64,000 nt of DNA from Bacteroidota bacterium (GTDB lineage Bacteria > Bacteroidota > Bacteroidia > Bacteroidales > JACABE01): the NCBI GenBank assembly GCA_026391675.1, contig JAPLDQ010000037.1:1-64000 (forward strand), written 5' to 3'. Under the pieces are notes generated by a model. The model had not been told where the DNA came from and did no database searches. It saw only the letters and a list, made by a program, of their open reading frames with translations. Position numbers and translations under genes: made by a program. Positions 1-7,506 of this stretch are shown here, piece by piece (position 1 is the stretch's first letter; each line of letters starts with the position of its first letter).

Positions 1-180
1 AGGATGGGACAGAATTATCTAAAAGGCGAAAAATCACCAAGAATCAACGCATTCTTAGCTGCAACTGGTTGGAATTTGAAGAAATTGATGGTTAAACTTA
101 AAAATGAACTAAAAAATTTGCTCGATTTTATTTTCTTCAAAACATTCAAATTAGAATTAAAAGTTCTACTTTTGAATTAA
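1..180 (+). CDS. IS5-type transposase, C-terminal fragment (partial at window edge)
   Basis: Frame 1 is open from the first base to TAA at 178-180 and gives 59 residues. The first half (RMGQNYLKGE, then RINAFLAATGWNLKKL) matches the usual C-terminal end of IS5/IS4-superfamily DDE transposases, where an R-M-G-x-N/C-Y-L-K-G segment follows the catalytic Glu region and precedes an N-x-x-L/A-A-G-x-N-x-x-K/R-L helix. The catalytic DDE residues lie off the left edge. It reads towards the convergent exosortase gene, and its last 15 bases overlap the 3' end of that gene. The family call rests on this short tail only, so the exact IS group is unknown. Confidence 0.75.
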   Translation, partial: RMGQNYLKGEKSPRINAFLAATGWNLKKLMVKLKNELKNLLDFIFFKTFKLELKVLLLN

Positions 181-201
181 TAAGGAGCGACTAAATAAGT
201 C
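1..201 (+). mobile_element. right end of an IS5-type insertion sequence
   Basis: The window opens inside an insertion sequence. Bases 1-180 encode the end of a transposase, followed by about 20 bases ending in a short dyad (GACT-AAATA-AGTC, 189-201) that may be the terminal repeat. The exosortase gene on the other strand begins to lose family similarity at about this point, so I place the element boundary near base 201. The left end and the target duplication lie outside the window. Confidence 0.65.
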
Positions 202-750
202 GTGATGATTAAATTTTATTATCCCCATTAAATTATAATCATTAAATGTATATTTAAACCCATAGTGAATAAGCAAAGCCAGTGTACTCATCCGTAAAAC
301 ATTCAGAAACTGAATAATAAGTAATCCTAACGGAATATACCATAATTTATGCTTTACTTTACCCGGAAATGAAACAATTAAAGCAACAAAGCTACCCATT
401 AAGGATATCCCCAGACAGCTGATCCCCATAAAAACTGAACCGGAGCCATTTATTCCTATTGCATAAACTCCATATTTATAAATCGTTTCTGAATAGTAAA
501 TATAAGCATCGTAGCCGATAAAACTCAGAAAATAATAGCTGCAATAAATAATAATTTTATAAAAATCATAAATAAACTTAGCATGCTGTACTTTATATTT
601 TATTGAGTCAGGGTCTAATTCAGAACTGTTTTTTAAAAAGAATAAAATAATTGCACCCGAACCAATTAAAGCTAATAATCTTAAACCAAATTTTTTTAAT
701 AAGGGATTTTTGTTAATCTGAGTTTGTAAATTTAAAAAGTGTTTTTTCAT
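166..750 (-). CDS. exosortase family protein, C-terminus cut by an IS element
   Basis: This multi-spanning membrane protein of the exosortase/archaeosortase family would cut PEP-CTERM-like sorting tails and pass proteins to the cell surface. All three expected catalytic residues are present: Cys112 in SCLGISLMG, Arg153 in LNVLRMS, and His182/183 in KFNHHD, with the PGK-x-W-x-x-P-L-G-L segment between them. About five hydrophobic segments are visible. Family members normally continue past the His into another membrane helix; here the frame runs about ten residues into unrelated sequence and stops inside the transposon end. The product is therefore probably truncated and may be non-functional. 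It is the last gene of the minus-strand cluster, 25 bases after the DUF3473 deacetylase, a common partner. No substrate with a sorting tail was recognised here. Confidence 0.8.
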   Translation of the reverse strand: MKKHFLNLQTQINKNPLLKKFGLRLLALIGSGAIILFFLKNSSELDPDSIKYKVQHAKFIYDFYKIIIYCSYYFLSFIGYDAYIYYSETIYKYGVYAIGINGSGSVFMGISCLGISLMGSFVALIVSFPGKVKHKLWYIPLGLLIIQFLNVLRMSTLALLIHYGFKYTFNDYNLMGIIKFNHHDLFSRSLLIQK

Positions 751-775
751 TTAAAAAAATGTATAGTTTTTAGCG

Positions 776-1624
776 TTATAAGTTTACAATTTGTGCTTTT
801 TCCCAATCATATTTTTTATCAAATTCTCTGATATCCAAAAATTTAAAATCTGTTAACCAGCGGTTAAATTTATCTTCAGCAGTATGAAGCCCGTAATATG
901 ATTTGAATTTCCTGGAAAAAGTTAATTCCTTTATCATTGGTTGCATTGCATCAATATCACGTGGATGTAAATACGTCATCAGATAATCACTATTTTTGCT
1001 CCAATACTTAATAAGATAATAAGGAAAGAACCGAAAAAAACCACCTCCTGAATATACAATGTTTTGTCCTAAAAAACTAGCTTTTGTAATAGGCAATTCT
1101 TTCATTGTAATGCCATTATATTTCACTATGCAAGCTTTCTCTGAAGGAAAATTCTCATATCCTCCAAGAATTTTTAGTGAAGGAAATATAGAACTGTCAT
1201 GTGTAATTCCTAACTCTGCCAATATTTCATAAGCCCAGGATGTTTCGGGGGTAAAAGAAAAACAGGGAGCACGATATGAAGTTATCTTTTTACCAATAAT
1301 ATCTTCCAGACGAAGAACTGCTATTTCTGTATCTTTCTTAAATAATGCAGGTGTAAGGGTATTTACTAATTTATGCTGATCAGAATGGCATCCGATTTCA
1401 TAGCCTAATTGATCAATCTGTTTAATTATTTCGGGATATTTTTTGGCAATCCATCCCAAGCAAAAGAATGTTGCTTTAATATTTTTTTCGTCTAGTAATT
1501 TAAAGATCCGATCCATATTTTTATAAATCCGAACTTCAAACTTCTCCCAGCTTTCCTCTGTATTCGAAAGATTAGTGTCCAGAAGATGAAACCACTCCTC
1601 TATATCAAAAGTTAATATATTCAT
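776..1624 (-). CDS. polysaccharide deacetylase, DUF3473 / exosortase-locus subfamily
   Basis: A 282-residue NodB-fold carbohydrate esterase expected to remove N-acetyl groups from an exopolysaccharide. It opens with FDIEEWFH (6-13), typical of the exosortase-locus subfamily, where Asp7 is the presumed base; the metal-binding histidines are H80-x3-H84 in GCHSDQH; a SYRAPCFS segment (116-123) supplies the Arg. The C-terminal half (HPRDID, 220s) matches the DUF3473 extension. No signal peptide is visible, as is usual in this subfamily. Its ATG overlaps the stop of the upstream acetyltransferase (ATGA), so the two are translationally coupled. The pairing with an exosortase downstream supports a role in the exosortase-linked polysaccharide system. 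Confidence 0.88.
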   Translation of the reverse strand: MNILTFDIEEWFHLLDTNLSNTEESWEKFEVRIYKNMDRIFKLLDEKNIKATFFCLGWIAKKYPEIIKQIDQLGYEIGCHSDQHKLVNTLTPALFKKDTEIAVLRLEDIIGKKITSYRAPCFSFTPETSWAYEILAELGITHDSSIFPSLKILGGYENFPSEKACIVKYNGITMKELPITKASFLGQNIVYSGGGFFRFFPYYLIKYWSKNSDYLMTYLHPRDIDAMQPMIKELTFSRKFKSYYGLHTAEDKFNRWLTDFKFLDIREFDKKYDWEKAQIVNL

Positions 1625-2589
1625 CGTACGTCGTAGTTAAACAATCCAAAATCCCAATTGTTAATATTAAAAACGAGCTCTTTATCGATACTATCAGGAA
1701 TCAGGATATCAGCAGTTAAATATAAGTGTTTTGGCTCCAGTTTTAATGGTACTTTAATAAGCAATAACTGGAAAAAGCTCAATCTTCCTATAAAAACAAT
1801 TATTTCAACTTTTTCAAATAATATAATTCTTTTTATTGCTTTTGCTAATGAAGCAGTATCTTTAGCTGCTTTTTTCTTATTATAAAAATCAATCAAAAAA
1901 CAAGTGTTAACACTATCTTCATTTTGTATCCGGTAAGAAAAAAAATATTTTTTAGTGTTATGTTTAATATGCTCTTTATTATTATAGCGTTGTTTTTCAA
2001 TTACTTTTTTATTTCGGTTTATTTTAATCCTGCTCTGTTTTTCAGTTGAAAACGCAAAATAGGATATAAAGATCATCAGCCAGGTATAGCAAAAGCGCAA
2101 AGGATTTAAAAGGTATAAAAATTTTGTTTTTGCTGAACCAAATTTAACCGGTAATGCATGATAGGTGAGCAATCCAATATCATTCCATTTCACTACATTT
2201 TTCCAGTATGGATAAGCCATATCATTAGGAACTGCAATTACCATAACTATTTCACGCTGTATCAATTGATCTTTTAACACCTTATACATTTTAAACAATG
2301 CCAGAGGGTCAGTCCGATAATCCGGTAAAATAAAAACATCAACAGCCAGTCCAACTCTTTTTATTTCATTATCAAATAAATACTCAAATGGGATTACAGT
2401 AATTGCTCCTGCAATACCATCTTCAGATTCCAAAAAAACATGATAAGAATGGGAATCAACCGTATTGAAATATTTATGTTTAAAATAGTTTATTGTAAAA
2501 TCTTTCTCAAAGACCTGATTAAAGGCAGTTGAATAACATTCCCACTCTAAGTTAGTAATTTCAGAAGTTAATCGGATTTCTGTTTGCAT
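1621..2589 (-). CDS. GNAT-fold acetyltransferase-like protein
   Basis: A 322-residue protein whose first ~165 residues look like a GNAT domain: a core strand with GIAGAITVIPFEY, then AVDVFILPDYR, where the V-x-P-x-x-R/Y pattern marks the acyl-CoA pyrophosphate loop. The rest (about 165-322) is basic and hydrophobic and has no clear assignment; it may be a second, degenerate GNAT half as in FemAB-like proteins. No signal peptide is seen. It is followed by the DUF3473 deacetylase with a 4-base overlap and lies about 100 bases after the SDR gene. A role in acylating the polymer or an amino sugar is inferred from context; substrate unknown. Confidence 0.6.
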   Translation of the reverse strand: MQTEIRLTSEITNLEWECYSTAFNQVFEKDFTINYFKHKYFNTVDSHSYHVFLESEDGIAGAITVIPFEYLFDNEIKRVGLAVDVFILPDYRTDPLALFKMYKVLKDQLIQREIVMVIAVPNDMAYPYWKNVVKWNDIGLLTYHALPVKFGSAKTKFLYLLNPLRFCYTWLMIFISYFAFSTEKQSRIKINRNKKVIEKQRYNNKEHIKHNTKKYFFSYRIQNEDSVNTCFLIDFYNKKKAAKDTASLAKAIKRIILFEKVEIIVFIGRLSFFQLLLIKVPLKLEPKHLYLTADILIPDSIDKELVFNINNWDFGLFNYDVR

Positions 2590-2703
2590 TGGGCTGAGAG
2601 AGGTAATTTTTAATATTAAACAATAAAAATAGCGTTATAAACTCTGTCTAAATGATATATGATGTAAATGGGGAAACTTTATGAACTTTAATACTTTACA
2701 AAC

Positions 2704-3426
2704 TCATATTACACCAGAATCTACATGAATATTTTGTCCTGTAATGGATATTGCCTTTTCGGATAATAGAAATGCTATTGTTTCAGCAACTGATAATTTA
2801 TCTACAACTTTTTTTAAGGATGTCCGCTGATATATTTTGTTTTTTTGCTCTGATGTTAAGTCAGCACTCATTTCTGTTTCCATAAATCCCGGTACTACAC
2901 AATTTGAACGGATGCCGACTTCGCCCCATTCGCGGGCTGTATTTTTCGAAAATGCTTCCAGGGCACCTTTGGTTGAGGCGTACATAGATAAGCCTTTATA
3001 GCCGGTGTGAGCACTAATGGATGAAACATGAATAATACTGCCTTTTATTTTGTGCAATAAAAACTGCCGGATGATGTATTTGCATATGTTCATGGGGGTG
3101 AAAACATTTACTTTATACATATCTGTTAAACATTCTAAGTTTAAATTACTGATAATGTCATCATAAGCTATGGCTGCATTATTAATAAATGCATGAATAA
3201 CTACATCTTTGCCAATCCAGTTTTTAAACAGAACGGTTTTAACATTCTCAGTATCAGATAAATCATAAGAAAGATGCTTAAAATTATCCGGATATAAATG
3301 TATCAGATTCTGAAGTTCACTTGTTATACTCCGGCTTATTCCATAAACAGTCCAACCCTCTTTCAGTAAAACTTCTGATATACTCAGACCCAGTCCTTTT
3401 GATACTCCGCTTACTAAAATATTCAT
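2704..3426 (-). CDS. short-chain dehydrogenase/reductase (FabG-like)
   Basis: A classical SDR of 240 residues. The N-terminal NAD(P)-binding motif is GVSKGLG; an NNAA segment and the catalytic Ser and YASTKGA (Y-x3-K) follow, and the C-terminus carries GQNIHVDSG, typical of 3-oxoacyl-ACP reductases. I chose the ATG at 3426, because it begins immediately with the Rossmann strand (MNILVSG); the upstream ATG at 3468 would add 14 residues with no family counterpart. It lies after genes for an acyl carrier protein and an AMP-forming ligase, so it may reduce an ACP-bound ketoacyl group. That role is inferred from the neighbourhood. Confidence 0.8.
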   Translation of the reverse strand: MNILVSGVSKGLGLSISEVLLKEGWTVYGISRSITSELQNLIHLYPDNFKHLSYDLSDTENVKTVLFKNWIGKDVVIHAFINNAAIAYDDIISNLNLECLTDMYKVNVFTPMNICKYIIRQFLLHKIKGSIIHVSSISAHTGYKGLSMYASTKGALEAFSKNTAREWGEVGIRSNCVVPGFMETEMSADLTSEQKNKIYQRTSLKKVVDKLSVAETIAFLLSEKAISITGQNIHVDSGVI

Positions 3427-3473
3427 AATATTTAAATTTAAGGTTATCGCCTGAATTAAAATCTTCAAAAATC

Positions 3474-3540
3474 AACATTCGTTAATCGTTAATCGCTAAT
3501 AATTTTTATTTTAGAACAACGATTAACGATTTTAGATTTA
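3474..3540. repeat. hairpin repeat with CGTTAATCGTT / AACGATTAACG arms (copy 1)
   Basis: The stretch between the ligase and SDR genes holds CGTTAATCGTTAATCG, then a T-rich spacer with TTTTAGAACAACGATTAACG. The arms are complementary, so the RNA would fold into a hairpin. A near copy with the same order and the same TTTTAGAACAACGATTAACG block lies at 48402-48462, 45 kb away, which shows this is a dispersed repeat and not a local terminator. Confidence 0.75.
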
Positions 3541-3547
3541 TTTTTAC

Positions 3548-4774
3548 CTATCTTTTAATCTTTCCGCTTCTTGTTGTTTGAATGCCATCAACAAAATAAA
3601 TCATTCTGGGAATTTTAAATTCCTGTAACTTTGTTTGTAAATACATCCGGATAGTAGTTTCATCTAATTGCGGATTGTTTTTTTGCACTTCACAGCAAAT
3701 GATATTACCCAGAACAGCATTTGGTTTTCCATAAACTCTCACATCCGTAATACCTTTAAGTCCTCTTATTACCTCCTCAACTTCAACAGGGTTTACCTTA
3801 TAACCACCTGAATTAATCATTTCATTTTTACGTGAAACAAAACGGAATTGTAAAGGATTCGTATCAGTAATAGCTACCAAATCACCGCTGGCATACCATT
3901 CTTCTGCGTTAGAAGCTGATTCACCCATTAAATGATGATGTATAAATAATTCACCATTCACAATTTTAACCCATTTTTCAACTTCCGGTTTTAATGTAAA
4001 TATATCTCCTTCTGATGCAAACAATGAACCGGCTTCTGTTGATGCATAAATATTTGTAATTTTTGCATTTGGGAAAAATGGCTTTAATTGCTGAATTGTT
4101 TTTTTATCGAATTTTTCACCTCCGGAAGTAATTCTTTTTACTGTGCCATAATTTTTATTTAAAGGTAATAATAACCTGAAAAACGATGGTGTAGCTGAAA
4201 TATGCGTAATGCTGTAATTTTGTATTTCGTTGATTATCTGCTCTTTTTCTAAGTCAAATAAACGTACGATAGTGTTTCCATTTAAAATGGCCTGAAAAAA
4301 CACCTGTAATCCGGCAAAGTGAGTCGGGTTATAGGCAAATCCCCAGATATTTTCTGAGGTTGTAGTTTTTACGAATCGAGTAATGGATTCAAACCTATGT
4401 GAAACTTTTTTTGGTATTCCTGTTGTTCCGGAAGTAAATAAAGTAATTTTCCACTCAGTGCTTGATTTTTTAATCCTGTCTATTAAATGGGTTTTTGATT
4501 GTATTAATTCGAAATCCTTTTTATTGATAAGCTGTTCAAATGATCCAAAGTCACTGAATCCTGTTAAATTTACCAATTCATCAGTTGTAAAATCTGAGTC
4601 CAGTAAAACAATTTCTTTTTTTAAAATAATTGATAGTAAAATCTGTTTGAATACAGTATAGTAATTTTTTGAATAACAATATGAATTAAAGGATGCTGCA
4701 TTATTTAAATCTTCAATAAGCTCATGCCATGAAACTTCGCTTAGTAAAAGTGCATCTCTATAAAATAATTCCAT
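3548..4774 (-). CDS. AMP-forming acyl ligase (ANL superfamily)
   Basis: A 408-residue adenylate-forming enzyme, shorter than the usual 500-550 because the N-terminal part is reduced. Motifs in order: P-loop LFTSGTTGIPKK (112-123), YASTEAG (243-249), the ribose-binding Asp in ASGD (295-298), the hinge segment RKNEMINSGGYKV (315-327) and the C-terminal catalytic Lys in TTRSGKIKR (K406). It should activate a carboxylic acid as acyl-AMP and load it on a thiol. The acyl carrier protein gene ends 2 bases before its ATG, so that ACP is the likely acceptor. Acyl ligases with dedicated carrier proteins also occur in exosortase/PEP-CTERM exopolysaccharide loci. Substrate unknown. Confidence 0.85.
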   Translation of the reverse strand: MELFYRDALLLSEVSWHELIEDLNNAASFNSYCYSKNYYTVFKQILLSIILKKEIVLLDSDFTTDELVNLTGFSDFGSFEQLINKKDFELIQSKTHLIDRIKKSSTEWKITLFTSGTTGIPKKVSHRFESITRFVKTTTSENIWGFAYNPTHFAGLQVFFQAILNGNTIVRLFDLEKEQIINEIQNYSITHISATPSFFRLLLPLNKNYGTVKRITSGGEKFDKKTIQQLKPFFPNAKITNIYASTEAGSLFASEGDIFTLKPEVEKWVKIVNGELFIHHHLMGESASNAEEWYASGDLVAITDTNPLQFRFVSRKNEMINSGGYKVNPVEVEEVIRGLKGITDVRVYGKPNAVLGNIICCEVQKNNPQLDETTIRMYLQTKLQEFKIPRMIYFVDGIQTTRSGKIKR

Positions 4775-4776
4775 CT

Positions 4777-5001
4777 TTATTTCTCAAACTGTTGTAATAT
4801 TTCCCCTATAGTTGCAACAATTCCATTCTCAAAAATATCTATATCATATTTGTCTTCAATACGAACTGTTAATTCAGCTAAATCGAGAGAATCGAAGCCT
4901 AAATCTTTACGAAGATCTGTAGATACTGATATACTGTCAATTGTTTTTTTCCCTCTGTTTGAAAGGACAGTATTAATGAGTAATAATAATTCACTTAACA
5001 T
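4777..5001 (-). CDS. acyl carrier protein
   Basis: A 74-residue stand-alone carrier protein with the phosphopantetheine attachment site DLGFDSLDLAEL; Ser38 is the expected modified residue. It has the acidic four-helix pattern of the family (SVSTDLRKDLG before the Ser helix). It stands immediately before the AMP-forming ligase, so it is probably a dedicated carrier and not the housekeeping fatty-acid ACP, which is normally next to fabF. The next gene upstream in the operon is the FemAB-like acyltransferase, a possible user of the loaded acyl group. Confidence 0.9.
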   Translation of the reverse strand: MLSELLLLINTVLSNRGKKTIDSISVSTDLRKDLGFDSLDLAELTVRIEDKYDIDIFENGIVATIGEILQQFEK

Positions 5002-5032
5002 AATTATAATACAGTTTGATTGTTTAGTTAGT

Positions 5033-5902
5033 TTAGAATGTTAACGAAAAAATAATAAAAAGCGTATAAATATTTTTTGCAAAAACAGGACCGAGTAAAT
5101 TTGCTATTGACAAGGGAAGTGCTTTCCATAATATTCTTAAAATATGAATTTTTCTTATGTTTATTTTTGGTTTTTCAGAAAAGCTCCAGTATAAGGTGAT
5201 GTTTTCTGTATTCCATTGCTGTTTGTATTTAAGTACACTGCTGTTCTGGTTGCTTCTCCCGAATGAATAGATTCTAGCTTTATTTTCAATTGCAAACTTT
5301 ATCATTTCCCAATGTAAAAGGTAGGAAGTATATAATTTATTATATTTTCTAAGTGTTGCAAACCAGCAATTTTCATAAAATCCCAGATAGCTTATTAATA
5401 ATGCTGATCCTATGGGCTTATCATTTAAATATGCTACAAATATCTTGGCATTGCCATTAGAATATTTTGTAATAATTTCGTTAAAGAAACCAATTTTCAA
5501 AACAGGAGAACCCAGTTTGAGCATATTTTTACTATAAATCAAATAGTAATCTTTTAATAATTCTATACCACCGGATTTTATTTCAATATTATTTTTTAAT
5601 GCTTTTTTAATTTTGCGCTTTAGATTAGAACCCAATTGATTAAATTGATGGGTAATATCACAGTCTAATTTAATATAACTGGTTATTTTAGTGCTGGTAT
5701 AATATTCTGAAACAGGTTCAAATCCTCTGAATTCCCATTTCGGATAATTTTTAATTTTATTTTTAAAATTGATGTTTCCGTAGGAAAAAAAAGGTAAGCA
5801 GACATATTTTGAGCCAACCCAAACTCCATATTCGTCGTATTTATAATTATAATAATTACCTATAAGTCCGGGAAGACAAGGGTTATTTACAATTGTTTTC
5901 AT
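5033..5902 (-). CDS. FemAB-like / GNAT-fold acyltransferase of exosortase loci
   Basis: This 289-residue protein matches the FemAB-like layout seen in exosortase-associated polysaccharide loci. A first part contains a basic helix (NLKRKIKKALKNNIEI, about 93-108). A GNAT core follows (AKIFVAYLNDKPIGSALLIS, about 150-170), and then the hallmark segment ARIYSFGRSNQNSSVLKYKQQW (about 212-233), with the F-G-R-S and K-x-x-W positions. FemAB-type enzymes transfer amino-acyl or acyl groups to amines. Lying between a methyltransferase and an acyl carrier protein, it is a candidate for transferring an acyl group to the polymer. Substrate and donor are inferred. Confidence 0.75.
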   Translation of the reverse strand: MKTIVNNPCLPGLIGNYYNYKYDEYGVWVGSKYVCLPFFSYGNINFKNKIKNYPKWEFRGFEPVSEYYTSTKITSYIKLDCDITHQFNQLGSNLKRKIKKALKNNIEIKSGGIELLKDYYLIYSKNMLKLGSPVLKIGFFNEIITKYSNGNAKIFVAYLNDKPIGSALLISYLGFYENCWFATLRKYNKLYTSYLLHWEMIKFAIENKARIYSFGRSNQNSSVLKYKQQWNTENITLYWSFSEKPKINIRKIHILRILWKALPLSIANLLGPVFAKNIYTLFIIFSLTF

Positions 5903-5985
5903 TTGTTTTAATGTGAAAATGATGTAATAATTGGATGTTGTCTTTTCTTTCGATAAAAGTAATATAAGTTTAAGGGTTTATATTT

Positions 5986-6651
5986 CTAGAAATTTGAATA
6001 AATTCTAATAGGGATATTAAAATCTTTATTATATCCTGATTGTAGTATAAAATGCTGGTCAAATAAGAAGGAATGCAGTGGATTCAAATAAATAATCTGA
6101 ATTTTCCTGGGAAATTGCTTTAAAGAAGTATTGATATTTTCGATTATTTTTTCTGTAACTTTCTCTTTAAAAGGATTAAAAAGAAAAATTAATGTAACTT
6201 CTTTATCTATATTATAATCAACCACATCCGACAAAATGATATTGATATCAGTTTTGATTTTTGTATTTTTTTGCAGAAATCTTACTTTATTGTGTTCTGC
6301 AATGTTATATAATTCTTTAGCAAATTCAATTCCGATTGCTTTTCGGGCTCCATGAAAAGCTGAATAAAATAAGAATCTGCCTTTTCCGCAACCCAAATCA
6401 AGTATAGTCTGATTTTCAAGTTGAATTGAAAAACGTTGAAAAATTTTATTGAGTTTATAATAGGATGAAGGTTGATATTTCTCGCCCTGGGTTTTATTTT
6501 TACTATCAATGCTTAGCGATTTTAATTGTTTTTCTCTTATGGTAGATATTCCCAATTTGTAATCATAGTATAATTCATAATAAAAATGTTTGATTATGAA
6601 TAATATGCCATATTTTCGAAAAACACTATAAATCTTATGAATTATTTCCAT
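5986..6651 (-). CDS. class I SAM-dependent methyltransferase
   Basis: A 221-residue soluble protein with the SAM-binding motif ILDLGCGKGRFLFYS (around residue 83) followed by the acidic loop AIGIEFAKEL. A strand-4 motif (LIFLFNPF) follows. The first ~60 residues are basic and probably helical. It lies after the VanZ gene and before the FemAB-like gene in the same direction, so it may methylate a sugar or the acyl group of the polymer. The acceptor cannot be read from the sequence. Confidence 0.8.
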   Translation of the reverse strand: MEIIHKIYSVFRKYGILFIIKHFYYELYYDYKLGISTIREKQLKSLSIDSKNKTQGEKYQPSSYYKLNKIFQRFSIQLENQTILDLGCGKGRFLFYSAFHGARKAIGIEFAKELYNIAEHNKVRFLQKNTKIKTDINIILSDVVDYNIDKEVTLIFLFNPFKEKVTEKIIENINTSLKQFPRKIQIIYLNPLHSFLFDQHFILQSGYNKDFNIPIRIYSNF

Positions 6652-6686
6652 TGATGAAAATTTTAATAAAATAGTTGAATAACAAC

Positions 6687-7181
6687 TTAAATGGATTTTT
6701 GGATTTTTAGTCTATTCACTATTTTCCAGCTATAATAACCTGGAATAAAGCCAAATGTATTAGCTAAAGCATCAAAAAAATCAAACGAGCGACCAAAATG
6801 ACTCACGCCCTGAATAATTTCCATAAATAATCCCCATGCAAATACTATAAAAATAATCTGCAGTTTTTTATTCTTCCTTTTTTTCTCGTCCCAAAACCAT
6901 AATAACAAAAAACTTAATCCTGCGTACATGCATATATGAACTATTTTATCAAAATAAGGGAACACTATAATATCCGGCAGGTCAGAAGCAGGCATCACAC
7001 TCAGTGTTGTGATTAAGGCAGTATATAGTAGTAAAATTATTTTTTTATACAAAATGGGAAAATTTAACTTAAAATTTCTTCTACTGATAACACTGATTTT
7101 CCACTGATGTATTTTATTTGAGCTTATCTGTGGATGTTCTTTTGTCATGCTGTCTCGCTCCTGGCGAGAGAAGCATCTCAT
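6687..7181 (-). CDS. VanZ family membrane protein (start uncertain)
   Basis: The core matches VanZ: SVMPASDLPD, then FDKIVHICMYAGLSFLLLWF, GLFMEIIQG and FDFFDALANTFGF, with about four membrane segments. VanZ-like proteins accompany exosortases and capsule genes, but their reaction is poorly defined. The frame is open from ATG 7181, but residues 1-36 are encoded by two dispersed palindromic repeats (7081-7135 and 7142-7236), so the natural start is probably later. No internal ATG precedes the first membrane segment; a TTG at 7052 (L44, before YKKIILLLY) is a plausible start. Repeat insertion may have displaced the original start. Confidence 0.75.
   Translation of the reverse strand: MRCFSRQERDSMTKEHPQISSNKIHQWKISVISRRNFKLNFPILYKKIILLLYTALITTLSVMPASDLPDIIVFPYFDKIVHICMYAGLSFLLLWFWDEKKRKNKKLQIIFIVFAWGLFMEIIQGVSHFGRSFDFFDALANTFGFIPGYYSWKIVNRLKIQKSI
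7081..7135. repeat. partial copy of the CCACTGAT/ATCAGTGG palindrome (copy A1)
   Basis: CACTGATTTTCCACTGATG is followed by AGCTTATCTGTGGAT. This is a shortened copy of the ~88-bp palindrome found intact at 8627, 9055, 9547, 10793 and 12093. It underlies the proposed N-terminal extension of the VanZ gene. Confidence 0.7.
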
Positions 7182-7236
7182 ATTAATATGTATTCTTTAT
7201 TTTATTGAGATTCTTCGCTAACGCTACTAATGACAA
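7142..7236. repeat. dispersed palindrome GTCATGCTG...GAATGACA type (copy B1)
   Basis: The arms read TTGTCATGCTG and AAGCATCTCAT on the left and TTGAGATTCTTC ... TAATGACAA on the right, forming a long imperfect hairpin. The same design (GTCATGCTGACGAAGGAAGC ... GAATGACAAAA) is found at 46753-46820. It lies in the gap before the VanZ gene. Confidence 0.75.
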
Positions 7237-7307
7237 GTTTTGTTTTTTGTTGATTTTTAAGTATATATAAGAAACATGACAATGAAATTAAAACTAGTTG
7301 ATTCTTT

Positions 7308-7357
7308 AATCTTTGCGGTTCTCCGCGTAAAACTCCGCGGCAAGGACCGCAGAGATT
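7308..7357. repeat. GC-rich nested hairpin between VanZ and fcl
   Basis: AATCTTTGCGGT (7308) pairs with ACCGCAGAGATT (7346), and inside lies CTCCGCG / CGCGG. The GC content is well above the surroundings. It may act as a terminator or be another repetitive element; the rest of the 7182-7506 gap is repeat material without a gene. Confidence 0.6.
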
Positions 7358-7506
7358 GAAAAAGCAATGATTTTATATTTTTGTCATCGTACCTTCAAGC
7401 ATTTTTCTAAATGTTAAAACTCAGAATGACAAAACGAGCTGATAAAGTTCATTCGGCCCTTCATCTCTCACTTCTCTTCATCTCTTCGCTCACTCAATCA
7501 CAGGGA

